The notes under the pieces were generated by a model. The model was not told the DNA's origin. It saw only the letters and a list, made by a program, of their open reading frames with translations, and searched no databases. A stretch of DNA of 64,000 nt from Sipunculus nudus (lineage: Eukaryota > Annelida > Sipuncula > Golfingiida > Sipunculidae), in assembly GCA_026874595.1 (NCBI GenBank), contig CM049307.1, positions 80,946,643-81,010,642 of the forward strand, read 5' to 3'. This document shows positions 46,137 to 58,600 of the stretch, piece by piece; position 1 is the stretch's first letter, and every line of letters begins with the position of its first letter. The position numbers and the translations under genes are program-made.

Positions 46137-47335
46137 AATACATATTTAACCAGGATAGCCTACTCAGCAAAAGCTGTTTTTCAATAGGGTCCTGGTCAAG
46201 ATGATATCGATAAGTACACAGTTAAAAAAGCAAATATGAAAGAACTGAAACTAAAATAAATGTATAAATAAAAAACAGTTATACATACATGGTTTAAAAT
46301 GATCATAGAAAAAAAATTCTTAAATGATATACACGAATATTGAGTTAATAAATTTAAATAAGAGGCCTAACTAAAATTTAAACCTGTAAGATCGTGATTT
46401 CACAATAAATATATTACATAATGACACAGTAATATAGGTGATGAATACAAAGACGAAAAGGCAGCCCTGAACAAGCTATGAAAAATTATATGGCATAAAT
46501 TGCTTGTACAATGATTTAAACTGGTAGAGACTGGTTGCAGATTAGACTCTTACAGGTAAAGAATTCCAGTGGATGGGACCAGCATATGCAAGACTTGCTT
46601 TGAAGGATTTTCTGTTTGGTTTAGGTAATGATAAATTGAAGCCCTGAGAAAAAAGAGTATTATATGCACTATTAACACGGTTGAACGTATGCGTAAGAGA
46701 GGGAGGGGCATTACCAGACAAACATTTAAAGACCATTAAAGAAACAAAATATTGGTATCTCTGTTTAACATTCATCCAACCCAATGTTGCAATCAATGAT
46801 GTAGAGGATATATTGGTATCATAAGTTTTAGTAACGATTCTAGCAGCTCTATTTTGAAGTTTTTGGAGTTGTAATAAATACGTTTTGGAGGAATTACCCC
46901 AGACAAATATACAATAATCAATGTGACTTTGAATTAAGGCATTGTAAAGTGTGTTTAAACTAAAGATATCTAAGGTTTTACTTAATCTGAAAAGGAGACC
47001 TAGTTTTGATACTATTTTGTCGCACACCATGTAAGACCAGCGTCGATGATAACACCTAAAAGCTTTGTGTGTTCAACTGGCATCACTGTAATGTTATCCA
47101 TGGAAATGTTCAGTTGATTTCCATTGGTTTTAGACTTAGGGCCAAATAATATGAATGATGATTTTTGGGGATTTATACTCAGTCGATTCTCTCTAAACCA
47201 TTTAAGTGCAATTCCGAGATTTACTTGTAATGACTTTATAGCTTTAGCGGCTGAATTCGCTGAAGAATAAATTGAAATATCATCAGCATAAATGACGCAT
47301 TTCTCACTGAGGAACATTGGAAGATCATTATCCAG
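46103..47335 (-). mobile_element. 5'-truncated non-LTR retrotransposon (CR1/L2-like)
   Basis: The minus strand encodes the end of a reverse transcriptase: NDLPMFLSEKCVIYADDISI (YADD catalytic motif) through KLLGVIIDAGLTW (47317-47012). After a frameshift or small deletion near 47020 it continues KIVSKLGLLFRLSKTL, HIDYCIFVWGN, LQKLQNRAARIV and HWNSLP (47030-46542). A 3' UTR follows, ending in a CCAGGACCCTATTGAAAAAC block and an (AAAT)n tail, seen as TTTA repeats at 46103-46136. The first half of the reverse transcriptase and the endonuclease are missing, so it is inactive. The clade is inferred from the thumb-region style and the microsatellite tail. Confidence 0.8.
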
Positions 47336-48189
47336 CTATCAATTTAAAATTTTTATAAAAATTTTCATACAAACGCTTTAGTGTCGAAGAATTATTGCAT
47401 GAATTGCTTTGGGTTTTTTGGGGTTTTTTTTTGGGGGGGGGGACTTAATTTTGGATATTTTTATATATGAGACCAGTATCTCCAACACTCATTTTAATCA
47501 TTGTGATTATTATTGTTTTACCAAGCAAGATTTGTTCCTGTAATTGTGGGTCATGAAAACTCTTTTTTAAGTTTAAATCTATACAAAATTAGGTTCTAAA
47601 TCATAAATCATGATTAGTTTATCCGGAATTTCACTCCTGCGCATATTATTAATAATACTATATATCTCACAGTTCAAAGATATACTTTCTACCTTCACTG
47701 TCCGACTTTTGATCACATGCAAATGTAGAGACAAATAACTGATTTAGTTGATCATTCCTATAATTGAAATTCTTTCATGAACATTAAATGATTGAAGACA
47801 CTGTACGTGCTATGTTATATCCAGCTATCAATACCTATAATGAATCAGACTTTACAAGCACACAATTTATACTGTAATTTTATTTGCACTTAGTCGTCCC
47901 GCAATTTCTCTTTGGCCACGCTTCGCATAGTGCCTGTTTGTTGGTCCTAAAGTTTTGACAAAAATGCCAAGTGTGGCCTAAGGGGAGTCACTTTCCATCG
48001 ATATTTTCTGAGGAATTCGACATTATATTGAATATTATGCAAAGGATCTATAAAAAAACTAGACAATATTTCCAAAACTTCATCAGCGTGCCCAGCGGGT
48101 TAAGTCGTCGTAACCGAACCAAACCTAAGTCGCGATAACCTATCACAGCGCAGGAACAGTTAATATGTTCATTTATCTTTTTATAATTA
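47336..48189. other. No gene seen
   Basis: AT-rich, with a T/G homopolymer block near 47407-47442. Confidence 0.4.
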
Positions 48190-48236
48190 GCTCAGCTGAC
48201 TATAAGTCATCTGAGCTATAGTCATGGCCCATTGTC

Positions 48237-48296
48237 CGTCGTCCGTCCGTCTGTCTGTCCGTCCGTCCGTCCGTCTGTCCGTCTGGATGTCCGTCC
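48237..48296. repeat. (CCGT)n/(CTGT)n simple repeat
   Basis: Tetranucleotide runs just inside the head of the 3.1-kb element. Confidence 0.8.
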
Positions 48297-48357
48297 GTAA
48301 GACTGGCACGTTTCGACACCGTTGGACCTACGAATCTGAATTTCGGCATACAGTTAG

Positions 48358-49039
48358 ATGTCCCCAAAATCTCCTACCATGCCAAAAATTGGGTCAATAG
48401 GACTTCGTTCCTTTGAGATATTAAGGAAAAACCTCAATTTTTTATTAGAAATCTATTTTCACACTTCAGGACTGCCTAATATCAAAACCACTCATCTGGT
48501 TTTCTTCATATTTACCATAAATATTCCTCTATATAGTTCCTATGTACATGCCAGATATTAAGTCAATATTATATAATCTAAAAAAGTTATGGGCCCAAAT
48601 ATAATGGACTTTGTAAAAAAATCAGGAAGATATTTGGTCTCTTAAGACCAAAAGTGTTAAAGGTAGGGACTTTTTTCCAGTAATACAACTTTAATTAATC
48701 AAAATTTAATTGTATACCAAAAATAAGATCAAAATCTGTTAAATTTTTTTTAAAAATGGCAAAAATATAAAATTGGTACCTTAAATTTTGCCCAACTTTG
48801 GCCATGGCACGTTTTTTTCCTGTAAGTACTGTGGATTTAATTTTCACACCATGTATACATAAGGATTTAATCTGTTAAAATCTGAAATTTGAAAATAAAA
48901 GCTGCAAAATTAGGCTAGTTATTGAATTTTTTTGGAGGCTCTTGTTGTATTCCCTTACATTGTCAAGCAGTCCACTTTGATGACTGTAGGTCATTCAGTG
49001 CACATCTCTATGCTCCCCAGGCTGTTGACATAATTTTAG
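48358..49039 (+). repeat. 682-bp internal unit, copy 1
   Basis: Begins ATGTCCCCAAAATCTCCTAC. Copy 2 begins at 49040 with the same words and shares AAAACCACTCATCTG and the later GGATTTAATC block. Confidence 0.7.
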
Positions 49040-49560
49040 ATGTCCCCAAAATCTCCTACCATACCGAAAATTGGGTCATTAGGACTTTGTTCCTTCGAGA
49101 TATTAAGGAAAAAAACTCCATTTTCCATAAAAAAAAGCCATTGTTACACTTCAAGGCTGCCTAATATCAAAACCACTCATCTGTTTTTGATTGTATTTAG
49201 TATTCACATTCTTTTATACATTTTCTATGAACATACCAAAAATTAGGTCAGTATTGGGTATTATTTTGAAGTTATGGGCCAAAACATAATGCAAAATCAG
49301 GAAATATATTTTCTCGCCTAACATGAGAATTGCTGAACCTAGAGACTTTTTTTCAGGAATATAACTTTATTTAATCAAGATTCAATTGTTTACCCAAAAA
49401 TTAGATCTGAATTTTGCAAATTTTTCAAGTTATTAGCATAAATAAAAAATCAATACCTTAAATTTTGTCCAACTTTGGCACTGTTGATTTAATTTTCCCA
49501 GCATATATGCATAAGGATTTAATCTTTTAAAATCTGAACTTTCAAAAGAAATTGATTGGA
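49040..49560 (+). repeat. 682-bp internal unit, copy 2 (shorter)
   Basis: Diverged direct copy of 48358-49039. Confidence 0.65.
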
Positions 49561-51340
49561 ATGAATAGCTTTTATTCATGTTTTCATACACCATGTCAAG
49601 TATTGTTAACATCTAGCCCACCTAGTAGTACAGCCTTCACTTGCATTATGTAACCCACCCCAGGCAGCTTACCTTGGCCCAGCTTGGCCACTACTAGCAG
49701 GCTTCCCCTCTGCCCTGCACTCATCCCCCCAGCTGGTGCATAAACTAGATCAATGTTATATGTTTTCTATATTTTATTTTATTCTTGGACATGCTACATT
49801 TTAGATTTTGTTTTGAACCACCAGGGTTACAATGATTTAAGTGTACATTTAATTGTGTCCACAAAGTGGTGTATTGCTGTGAAAGTGTGGATGTTCATGA
49901 GATAAGTAATTCCTTACTTCAGAAGAGTAAAAACTTCACCAGGTGTGAAATTGACTATTAATTCCAGTAATTAATTAAAACTGGGATAGTAATTAGCACA
50001 ATGATATTGTTTGTCCCTCATTCAACCAACAGTGAGTATACTTTATTTGAAAAGATGTTTTATTTTATCAAATTTACTTTTGTTTTATTTTGGTGAATAA
50101 AATTAAGCATGTCCTGAAAACTCCAATGTGCAAAACTTTTTAATAGTGATTCAAGGAATATTCTTGTAGATGCCATGTTGTGGCATTATTTTCTTTTAAA
50201 ATCAGTTTAAACATTTATGATTTAAAAATGATAAAATATATGTGTATGCATAATATGACCCAATGTTTTTTACTCTGTATATATAATGATTGCAACTTTT
50301 GCAACAATTCTAATATTTTAACTTTTATTTTCAGGTTTTTTAATTAAAAATTTATAAACCTGTAAATAAAAAAATGATTCAGATTAAAACTTCTTAATGG
50401 AAAAAGTGGATCTGCTTAAAAAAATAGGATTATATATAAACTTAAATGCATTATTCTTTTGAAAGTGATATAAAGGTATTAGTCCATTCTGTCCACTTGC
50501 CTGTCCATATGTAAATTTTCGTATGCAACACAGTATCTCAAAACTTTTACTGTTTTTCTTCATGACAGTCTTGTCAGAGTATTAGTTTGCAATCATATAT
50601 TTAGAACTTTACTGTAACCAAGTAGGAGGGCCCCTTTCCTCTTAGCTTTTCATATTCTTATATAAAGGAAAAACATTACAATAGAATATTTCTACATCCA
50701 CCTTCGTGCTGCCCTCACTTTTCCCTTCTCCGAACCCCATCCCAAAGTTAGCCTCAGTAAGCAAGATCAAGATGAATCAGATATATTTATACTTTAATAT
50801 TTTGTATAACTATTCGTCCATAGGTACCTATGTACATGCCAGGAATATTGTGTATATTGTGTAATATGTAGACATAGTGGGCATCACAATAATGTACCTT
50901 GTCAAGACTAAAGAGATATTGTGTCATACAGTCACATATTCATAAATCACTTCATCAGCATAGTTAATCATAACATCATATCTATCAAATTGAACGCTTG
51001 CAGACTACCATACACTTTAGATCCTTCAACAAATAGCCTTATCATCATTCTACTACTGCTTATTACTGCTGTCATTGCATTCATATTTGCTCAAATATAT
51101 AACAATTTTCAACCCCTCCTAAATAAATAAAAAATAAACCACTTTATTTGACTCTATTAATCCATCAGTCAGGTAATTTCATTTATCATTTACTCACATA
51201 TTACATTACATTCCTTTATAATAGCCCAACATGTACATGATATTCGTAAGCTTTATCGACTCGATATAGTATCACAGTGGAGAAACATTTATAGTCTAAT
51301 CACGATCAGCTGAGCGCCGTGACCCATGGGTCCCTTGTTT

Positions 51341-52950
51341 TGTAAAGCACAGAATGACACGGGATGTTGAAAGAAGGATATTTCACCTTCGTTTGCGTAA
51401 AAACAAATAAAATCCCAAACATGTCGGTACTCTCTCGTACAAAAACAAAAGTAGTATTTCTTGTTAACTGTAGGTTCCTCAAACCAGTGTTCTCAGGGGC
51501 TAAACTAGAGCAAAAGTAGCACAGTGACGCTACATTTAACGCAGCTACGACGTTTCTAGTTCCCCCGCTGGGCAGAATAAAACATGGCGACAGTGACGAA
51601 TGAGCAGTAGACTGGCCCCGGTGCACTTTAAGTGATTTACACAATAGACTGAACCCCGTGCCCTTGGTGTGATTTAAACAAACTGGATAAAAAGTAACGG
51701 CCATTCCGTTGTTGATATTGTTGCGTAGTGAAGTGTATGCGGGGTTCCAGACGATCTCGCGTACTTGCAGCCATAGATCACTTAATTTCTGGGTGGTTCA
51801 GGTAAACTGTATATCTAAGTAATGACAGACACTGGCATAGTCGTTTGTTCATCTTGTATATAATGTTACAGGTGCGTTGAAAAGCCGAGAATTAAAAATT
51901 ACAGACTGAGAGAAGAAATCGTAGGGTAAGAGGAAAAAATTGTATGCTCTAAGTGTAACAGGTGCTCCATGTATCAATTGTCTACCAAGTTGAGATTAGG
52001 TTGGAGGGGGGGGGGCACCGGGACGGACAGAGACAGACGGAGAGACAATTTGTGTATAGACCATTTCCATATTTTACGAACCGTTATTTTATATTGGACT
52101 CAAAGAGGCTGCTTTGAATCGTGACTCCAGTCAAACGGAAAACTGCACTGCAACGGTCGTCTATCATATTGCTTCTGTAGTCTGTCATAAAATCAATCAT
52201 ACGTGTTGCTACATGAAGTGTGCTTTATAAATGTTGTATCAAATAATAATTTCAAAATAAAAATAAAAATAATATACCAATTCGGTGAGATAAAGTGCCT
52301 TCGAAACGTGAAAATATTTTTTTTTTAATTTTAAATACTAAATTCATTATTAGCTACACGTATCCAAAGCTCTGCTTATTTGTAAATTAAAATGTATATC
52401 AGACCAAGGGTATTTTATAAAATATTTGTTGTAGACCTTCTAATTTCAGGTCGTTAACCACAACCAAGACAGGGTTGAAAAAATTATGTAGATAATAGCA
52501 GCTCGCCTGAGACAAAGATAAGTTCCCACGAAGTCATAAAGTTTCAATGGCTTCATCACAGCTTGTAAAAACACAGTGCGGAGTAAAATTTTAAAAAAAA
52601 ACCCACGAAGCAACACATTTTAGGATTCTTGTGTTGGGACTTTAGTTAATTAGGAGGATGAGTTCAGAGAACACTTATATGTGATAAAAAGCAGACTTTT
52701 TTATAACTGGTAAATTAATGGCTAAGCGAAATTCAGAATAACCGTCTACTCCGACTCTAACATTGTTTATGAGAACTCTGAGAGCGCATACCTCGACAAA
52801 AGCTTTTATATATATATATTGCTTGAAATGTAAAATGATTTTTTTTTCTTTCCTTAAGACCAAATTATGTACATAACTCATTATATTAAAAAATACATTT
52901 ATAGGTATTATGTACACAGGCTAACATAATCCAAAATTAGTAATAATAAC
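51341..52950. other. No gene seen
   Basis: The 132-codon minus ORF at 51306-51704 runs into the end of the repeat element and has no motif. Otherwise AT-rich sequence. Confidence 0.4.
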
Positions 52951-52954
52951 AATG

Positions 52955-52988
<34 letters not shown>
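52955..52988. repeat. (TAA)n microsatellite
   Basis: Trinucleotide run seen directly. Confidence 0.85.
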
Positions 52989-52991
<3 letters not shown>

Positions 52992-53163
52992 TTGAGAAAG
53001 AAGAAGAGGGGGAGAAGAAAAACATTGATATTGAAATGTAAAAATATATCATCATCATCATAAGTTTTTAAGGGATAGGTTATCATAATAATTAATTTTG
53101 CTGCAGCAGCAGCAGTGGTTTTAGTATAGTAGTCGCTTGAGTCGCATAGTACCATAGTCCGTT

Positions 53164-53180
53164 CCACCAGGGGGCGCCTA
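53164..53180 (+). promoter_or_regulatory. CTCF-like motif
   Basis: CCACCAGGGGGCGCCTA is a near-perfect match to the known CTCF consensus. Its flank ATAGTCCGTTCCACCAG recurs in diverged form at 54368 and 44166, so the site may be repeat-borne. Confidence 0.4.
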
Positions 53181-54002
53181 TCGAGTTTTGGAGATATTTA
53201 ATTGCAAAGTCAATCAATTTTAATTAAATACCAGTACTTTTAATTGTTATATAAAGAAATCAGCATCGTACCTAGCAATGAATAATAATTAAGCAATTTG
53301 ATATCTGGAAAAACAGTTTACTTATGTTGCGACACGTTGACAGTGACAGACGTTGATTCGATGATGGTTGTATACATGTTCTTGGTGCCAAAAATAAATC
53401 TTTTTTACAATTAATGGTGGTCGCATTGTACTTTTGTATGCGCATTTTTGCCTAGAAGTGTGTGTCCTGGGGGGGGGGGGGGTTCATTCTCCTTGTTTCT
53501 CGATAAATCGAGAGATGCCTCAAATCATGTTTCCATGGAGCTACCGGAGCGCCACCTGTCGGCAACTACGATTGTGTATCAAGGTGGAAAGCAGTTTGTT
53601 ACTCTGAATCAGGACCTTCGGCCCTCCGTTTCTTTACATATTCTGAGACTCCTGGAGCTGACATTACCAAATTTTCAGTTTTTCCTAGAGCATCAACAAA
53701 CACAATTTAATTCAATAATGAAATAGGTATAGTAAATAGAGTTTGAAAAAATATTGTCTTATCTATTGCTTATCCATTTACAAATTATCTTTGGACATGT
53801 TAGTCTTTGTCCTGTGTCACAAAATGCACACACCTGTGTAGTTCTGTTATCTGTCCATATAAAATAGCTTAGACGGTCTTTATTTTATTCTGTTGTATTT
53901 GAGATGAAACTTATCTGGTTTTCACATGCAAAAGAATGAAAAATACCCTGACATCACTTCGCTGGTTCCTATATGAAAGTGTGCTGATACAAAGAAGAGT
54001 TG
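53181..54002. other. No gene seen
   Basis: Includes a poly-G tract at 53469-53482. The 92-codon ORF at 53448 starts at that tract and has no motif. Confidence 0.4.
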
Positions 54003-54118
54003 GGATCCCTGTTAGCTCAGGGGTAGAGCAGACGACCGACAACCGGAGGGTCATGGGGTGTTCCGATTTTTTTTTCTGTGTATTCTTGCTCTTGTTCTAT
54101 ATCTCTGAAAACGGGTAG
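54003..54118 (+). mobile_element. tRNA-derived SINE (family B)
   Basis: The head GTTAGCTCAGGGGTAGAGC is a strong A-box region; the B-box region (GGGTGTTCCGATT) is degenerate. The body CTGTGTATTCTTG..TCTATATCTC matches 14600-14740 and 14800-14930. The decayed B-box and missing acceptor stem argue against a true tRNA gene. Confidence 0.6.
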
Positions 54119-55559
54119 GGTAAGCTAGTATTATAAAATACATCGTCACCTAATAAGACGCCGTCCTGCGGCGCTGTCGCTTCACGAAGAAACATCCTGA
54201 AAATTATAATTAATTTTTTTTTACATTTTATTATGTTTTAAATCAAATGTTTCATTCTCTTTTGCCGGAGTGCTCATAAATGTCAGTCAGTGGAAGGCAC
54301 TGACTGGAAATTTTAGTTTTCGTAGTTAATGGGCAAAACACCTATGGGCTTCCCTTGATAGAGTGAGCTATAGTCAGTTCCACCAGTGGGTGTCCGTTGC
54401 AATTTGGCGATTGTTCTCGTAGACTTAAATATTATCACAAAATTTGATACTAAACCTGATGAGGGGCAAAAGATATGAGATAATAGTTCATAACAAACCC
54501 AACACATTTTTGCAACCCTCTGTTTCTTCTGAACACTTTTGCCAAGTGACATGCATGGCCTCTCTCATGGGTTAGCAGCCTCTCTTTGACAATAACATAT
54601 TTTAGAATATTTGTGTCACTCAACAACCAATCAGTAGCTTTTAAATGTAGTTATTTGAGCATTTGACCACTGACCTTGGCCTTTATCAGTTTGGTATAGA
54701 TGTTGTAAAAAAATAAGACTGATTTCTCATAAATTTTTATCTAGTTAATTAGGCTTAAGCCTTATTCCCCCATCGCAGCTTACTTTCTGGATCTGACCTG
54801 TGAATTTAACATAATATTAACAAATTTCGTTGGTCGCCTCACTGTGGAACAGCCTATACATAACTGTTTTGTCATATTTAGTAATATAATTTTTGAGGGG
54901 ATGAAGTCAGGTATTACTTATAAACTATTACACGCAAGTACTCATATATGAACTAGTAAATGCCACACGCGTGCAGTGAGATGAGGTCACACCCGGGACC
55001 TGCCTAGGGGTGACGCCAACAGATAAAAATTAAGTTGTTTTGTTGTAAATACGGTAGCTGCCCCACTTGGTTGCGTTTAACACTTATCAGGGACTCGTCA
55101 CAATCTCCCGAAATCAATCTCCTGTCAATACAAGGACCAGCTCGAGTGTATTTAAATAGAAAACTGCCAGATGTAAACTAAAGTACACCATTAGTCATAA
55201 ACAATCACTATAGGTACACGATACTCATGCAGATACAAGTCAGCTCTATATTTTTATCGCCAATTGTTTAAACGTTATTATAGGGCATATGATAAAACAT
55301 TGTTATAGGGCAAATAATAAAACCAGGAAAACTTGGAAAATCTCGGAAACATGATAAAACTTGGAAACAACTGGGAAATGTGATTATTCACATTCCTATA
55401 GTTTCTGTCTTAATCAATCAGCAATAATACATTTACTTATGGAATTATAGAATCAAAACTGATTTTATAATAATAATAAAAACTGGGATTAGTGCCCTTT
55501 TTCCAATATTGTCAATATTGTAGGCTCTTCCATATGGGTGTGACAAATGAAGTTTAGTG
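54119..55559. other. No gene; dispersed repeat remnants
   Basis: 54365-54760 is related to 44165-44580. No coding region was recognised. Confidence 0.4.
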
Positions 55560-55728
55560 TAAGAAAATAAGCTTTAAAACTCTCCATGGCTCAGTATCTA
55601 GGGTTTGGATGAAACCCGGAGAAAACCGTCGACCTCAGACTGACTACTCTTGTAGCCACGTCGGGGATAGGACTCGGGTCACCAGCGGAGAGAGCCGAAC
55701 GTATTACCACTCGACTCTCAAGGCTAAA
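55560..55728 (-). mobile_element. tRNA-derived SINE (family A), reverse
   Basis: The reverse strand reads GAGTCGAGTGGTAATACG, GGCTCTCTCCGCTGGTGACC and GGTTTTCTCCGGGTTTCATC, then CTGAGCCATGGAGAG, collinear with 56206-56452. Confidence 0.75.
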
Positions 55729-56205
55729 GCTGCCAAGGAATAAGACCCAGGTATAATTTACCAAAATGAAATAAAGCCATCAAAAATCAATATGTTTGAA
55801 AAAAGTTTATCTTCTTACAACATCTCAACCCCAGCGATGAAGGTCAAGGTCAATGCTCAAATTCTGAAGCAACTACATTTAAAAGCTGCTAACACTAGGT
55901 CTTTTGGCAGCCAGGTCCGTAAGTATACCAGAAGTTTATCCAATATAATGGTGTCAAACTGTGTCATAAGATTTACGATTGGGAGAATAATTGACAAATT
56001 TCAAGGGACAGACACTGATGAGACAGACATGTACTTTTTAAAAGAAGCTCCGATGTATCAAAAATAAGTCTTCAGTGGGAATCATATAAGCATCAACCAA
56101 ATTTAAAAAAAAAAAATACGGAATAAAATGCCTACCTTGCGTATTATTATTTTCACCAGTTTTAAATATTATTTCATTAATGTCTTTTGAGACCTAAAAG
56201 ACAGG

Positions 56206-56452
56206 GGCCTCGACAGTCGAGGGGTAAAACGCTCCGCTCTCTCCACTGGCGACACGCGTTTGATCCCCGGTGTGGTTATGAGATAGGGTTGTAGTTCCCC
56301 GTCCAGGGCCTGTGGTTTTCTCCGGGTTCTCCGGTTTCCTCCACCCCGACAGACTACTGCACACCACCATCTGAGCCATGGAGAGTGCCTTGATTAGTTA
56401 CTCTAACTATTTGTACAATCCATGTAAAATAAATAAGTTTATAATATAAAGA
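56206..56452 (+). mobile_element. tRNA-derived SINE (family A)
   Basis: The head CAGTCGAGGGGTAAAACGC (A box) and TTTGATCCCCGG (B box) are followed by a body with TTCTCCGGGTTCTCCGG and CTGAGCCATGGAGAGTG, and the tail ACAATCCATGTAAAATAAAT. Confidence 0.8.
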
Positions 56453-56799
56453 TATTGATCACATTCACATATATCAGACGCTGACAGGCTGCTCGTTTGT
56501 AAAAACTAACAAAACAGATATGGCTTCTAACAAGAGGAGGAATAAAGTCATAAAAAAGGGAAATTTTAGGATAAACAGTTAGAACTTCTTACCACTTTTG
56601 TATCCAGTAATTCCAGTCAAAACTTGTGGACATGGGTTGGGATATAAATTATGTTTTTCTCGTGTTAGTCGCGTGCCCGAATGTCCATTAATTTTATTAT
56701 GAATTGATGTCAGTGATATCTAGTGAAAGGGTGGCTAAATTTCCGAATTTAATTAAATCCAGATCTGCATTCCTGGTCCGCAATCATGAACGAAAATTT
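56453..56799. other. No gene seen
   Basis: AT-rich, non-coding sequence between two repeats. Confidence 0.4.
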
Positions 56800-56970
56800 A
56801 TGAAATTTTAAGGATATTTCGGGAATCGGCGATTAAAGAATCGATTACATGATGGTGTAGATACGGAACATGATCCGGATTCATCAAATCAACGAGGAAT
56901 ATTTTAAAAAATGTACAGTCACTTAATAAATGAATACAAACACAGGTTGGGGAGCATTCAACAATAGGGA
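56800..56970 (+). repeat. Dispersed repeat family C, copy 2
   Basis: It shares GGATATTTCGGGAATCGG, GATCCGGATTC and AATGAATACAAACACAGG with 63600-63780. Confidence 0.55.
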
Positions 56971-58364
56971 CTCCACAAAAGGTGGAGGCTTGCATTGCTT
57001 TGAAAATAGATTTCGTTCAATAACGGCTACATTGGCGCAGACACCAGATGCAGGAATGGTGTATTGTAAAACCCTTGTCTAGAAGTAAGTATATTGCTGA
57101 ATAAAATTGGGACTTTTTTTTCAATTTTGATGGACTGCAGCCATATGAAATAGAAATACGGAAAGTACCAGATTATTAAAATAACATCTAAACACCTCTG
57201 GCATCAGTTAAAATTTACAATTTATAGATAGAAATGTCTATCCCCTATGCTTTTCCGTTGGTTTTCGGTCCCAATAGTCTATTAATCCCTCTGGTGTGAC
57301 CTTTGCCCGTTGCTGGAGGAAGGTCTTGATCGAGGGTCCCCAACTCCCTTCACTTAAGCGCTCGACACTTATTTTCCTGGTACCGTCTTTTAAGATACGA
57401 TTCTCTTTTTTTTGCGATTGTTGGCGCTGTACGGGTCGTGGTTGCGGATAAAGTCAAACATATTTGATATAATGAAGGACCGAGTTGCGGTGCGTATCCG
57501 ACCTGTCATCCCTCAGAATAACTGAACGAGGCATCCTGTTCAGTTAAGTTGTATACGTCACATTTTAGGGTTTCCCAGGATTAAATGTGTTTATCGACTG
57601 TGCCACGAGTAAAAAGTTCTTCGCCTGAAAACTTATCGATATATTATCATTGTAAATATGTGAAAATTTTGTTTATCATTCACTGGGGAGTAATCTGATA
57701 AACGCGGGTAATCTTTTACTGTATATGTATATGTATATATTTATACGTATATTCATAAAAGGAAATACCGCATACCGCATCCGCAACCGCTTAAAAGGAA
57801 TTAGTTTTTGATGCAATTCTGGTGGTGGCCGGAGGTATGCGCTCTTTGAGAGCAGCGTTGTATGTAAACACAGGCGCAATCTGGACACCATGTGCCAGTG
57901 TTGACACCTGCTATCCCTAGATATGGCACACCATCACACGCTCTCGTCAAATAGACACAAGTCTCCTCACCTGTGAGCTCTTGTCACAATAACACTGGGC
58001 AGACATAGGTCCCTAACTACATCGGAATCAACCGTGTACTTTCCTGAACCCATCTACTTCGGGACTAAATTAATGTACTCTAAGTTTAGACGATGCTGTG
58101 TCAATATACAAAGCATGTCAACTTGCATATGAACAAATCCACTTGATTCGCAATAACGCTACAAGAGGGGAGAGGTCTGTGCATTAGTGTCAGTTTTCAC
58201 ACGGCACACCCTCAACGTTTAACCTCAAGTACCAGCATGCGTATATCAAACCTTTTGGCAAATAGATGCAGAGATGATTAAAGGCAAGACTATCTATCAG
58301 CTTATGTTTATGTTTTTTTATAGTACAGTATTCTGTATGAAATATATTAATATGTATTACTATG
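56971..58364. other. No gene seen
   Basis: Non-coding, no repeat family recognised. Confidence 0.4.
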
Positions 58365-58600
58365 ATCCCTTGCAGTCGAGGGGTTAAACGCTCAGCTCTC
58401 TCCTCTGGCGACCCGGGTTCGATCCCCGGCGTGGCTATCAGATTGTTGCTGTTGCCCGTCCAAGGCTTGTGGTTTTCTCCGGGTTCTCCGGTTTCCTTCA
58501 CCTCCAGACATAGCCGAATGCCACCACCTGAGCCATGGAGAGTGCCGCGATTTGTTATAATAACTATTTATACAATCCATGTAAAATAAATACTAATATT
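58365..58600 (+). mobile_element. tRNA-derived SINE (family A), best kept
   Basis: GCAGTCGAGGGGTTAAACGC and GGGTTCGATCCCCGG give intact A and B boxes. The body and the ATACAATCCATGTAAAATAA tail match 56206-56452. ORFs overlapping it on both strands are by-products. Confidence 0.82.

Larger units (their letters stand above)
48190..51340 (+). mobile_element. 3.1-kb AGCTCAGCTGA-type element, probably near full length
   Basis: It starts with GCTCAGCTGA (48190-48199) and ends with its exact complement TCAGCTGAGC (51306-51315), followed by GCCGTGACCCATGGGTCCC, similar to the ends of 19637-20405 and 35189-36545. After the head come (CCGT/CTGT)n repeats (48237-48296) and a 682-bp direct duplication. 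No transposase or reverse transcriptase ORF was found, so it is probably non-autonomous. Confidence 0.55.

Noticed and set aside
50921-51130. 69-codon ORF with a hydrophobic segment
   Set aside because: It lies inside the 3.1-kb repeat element. The hydrophobic run reflects T-rich DNA.
51306-51704. 132-codon minus-strand ORF
   Set aside because: Its end lies inside the terminus of the 3.1-kb repeat element, and it has no domain or splice support.
54003-54075. Functional tRNA gene
   Set aside because: The A box is good, but the B box is degenerate, no closing acceptor stem is visible, and the downstream body is shared with SINE copies.
55792-56067. 91-codon plus-strand ORF between two SINEs
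   Set aside because: No recognisable motif or flanking splice signals; probably chance.
58190-58589. ORFs of 62-103 codons on both strands
   Set aside because: They overlap the best-kept SINE and are by-products of its sequence.
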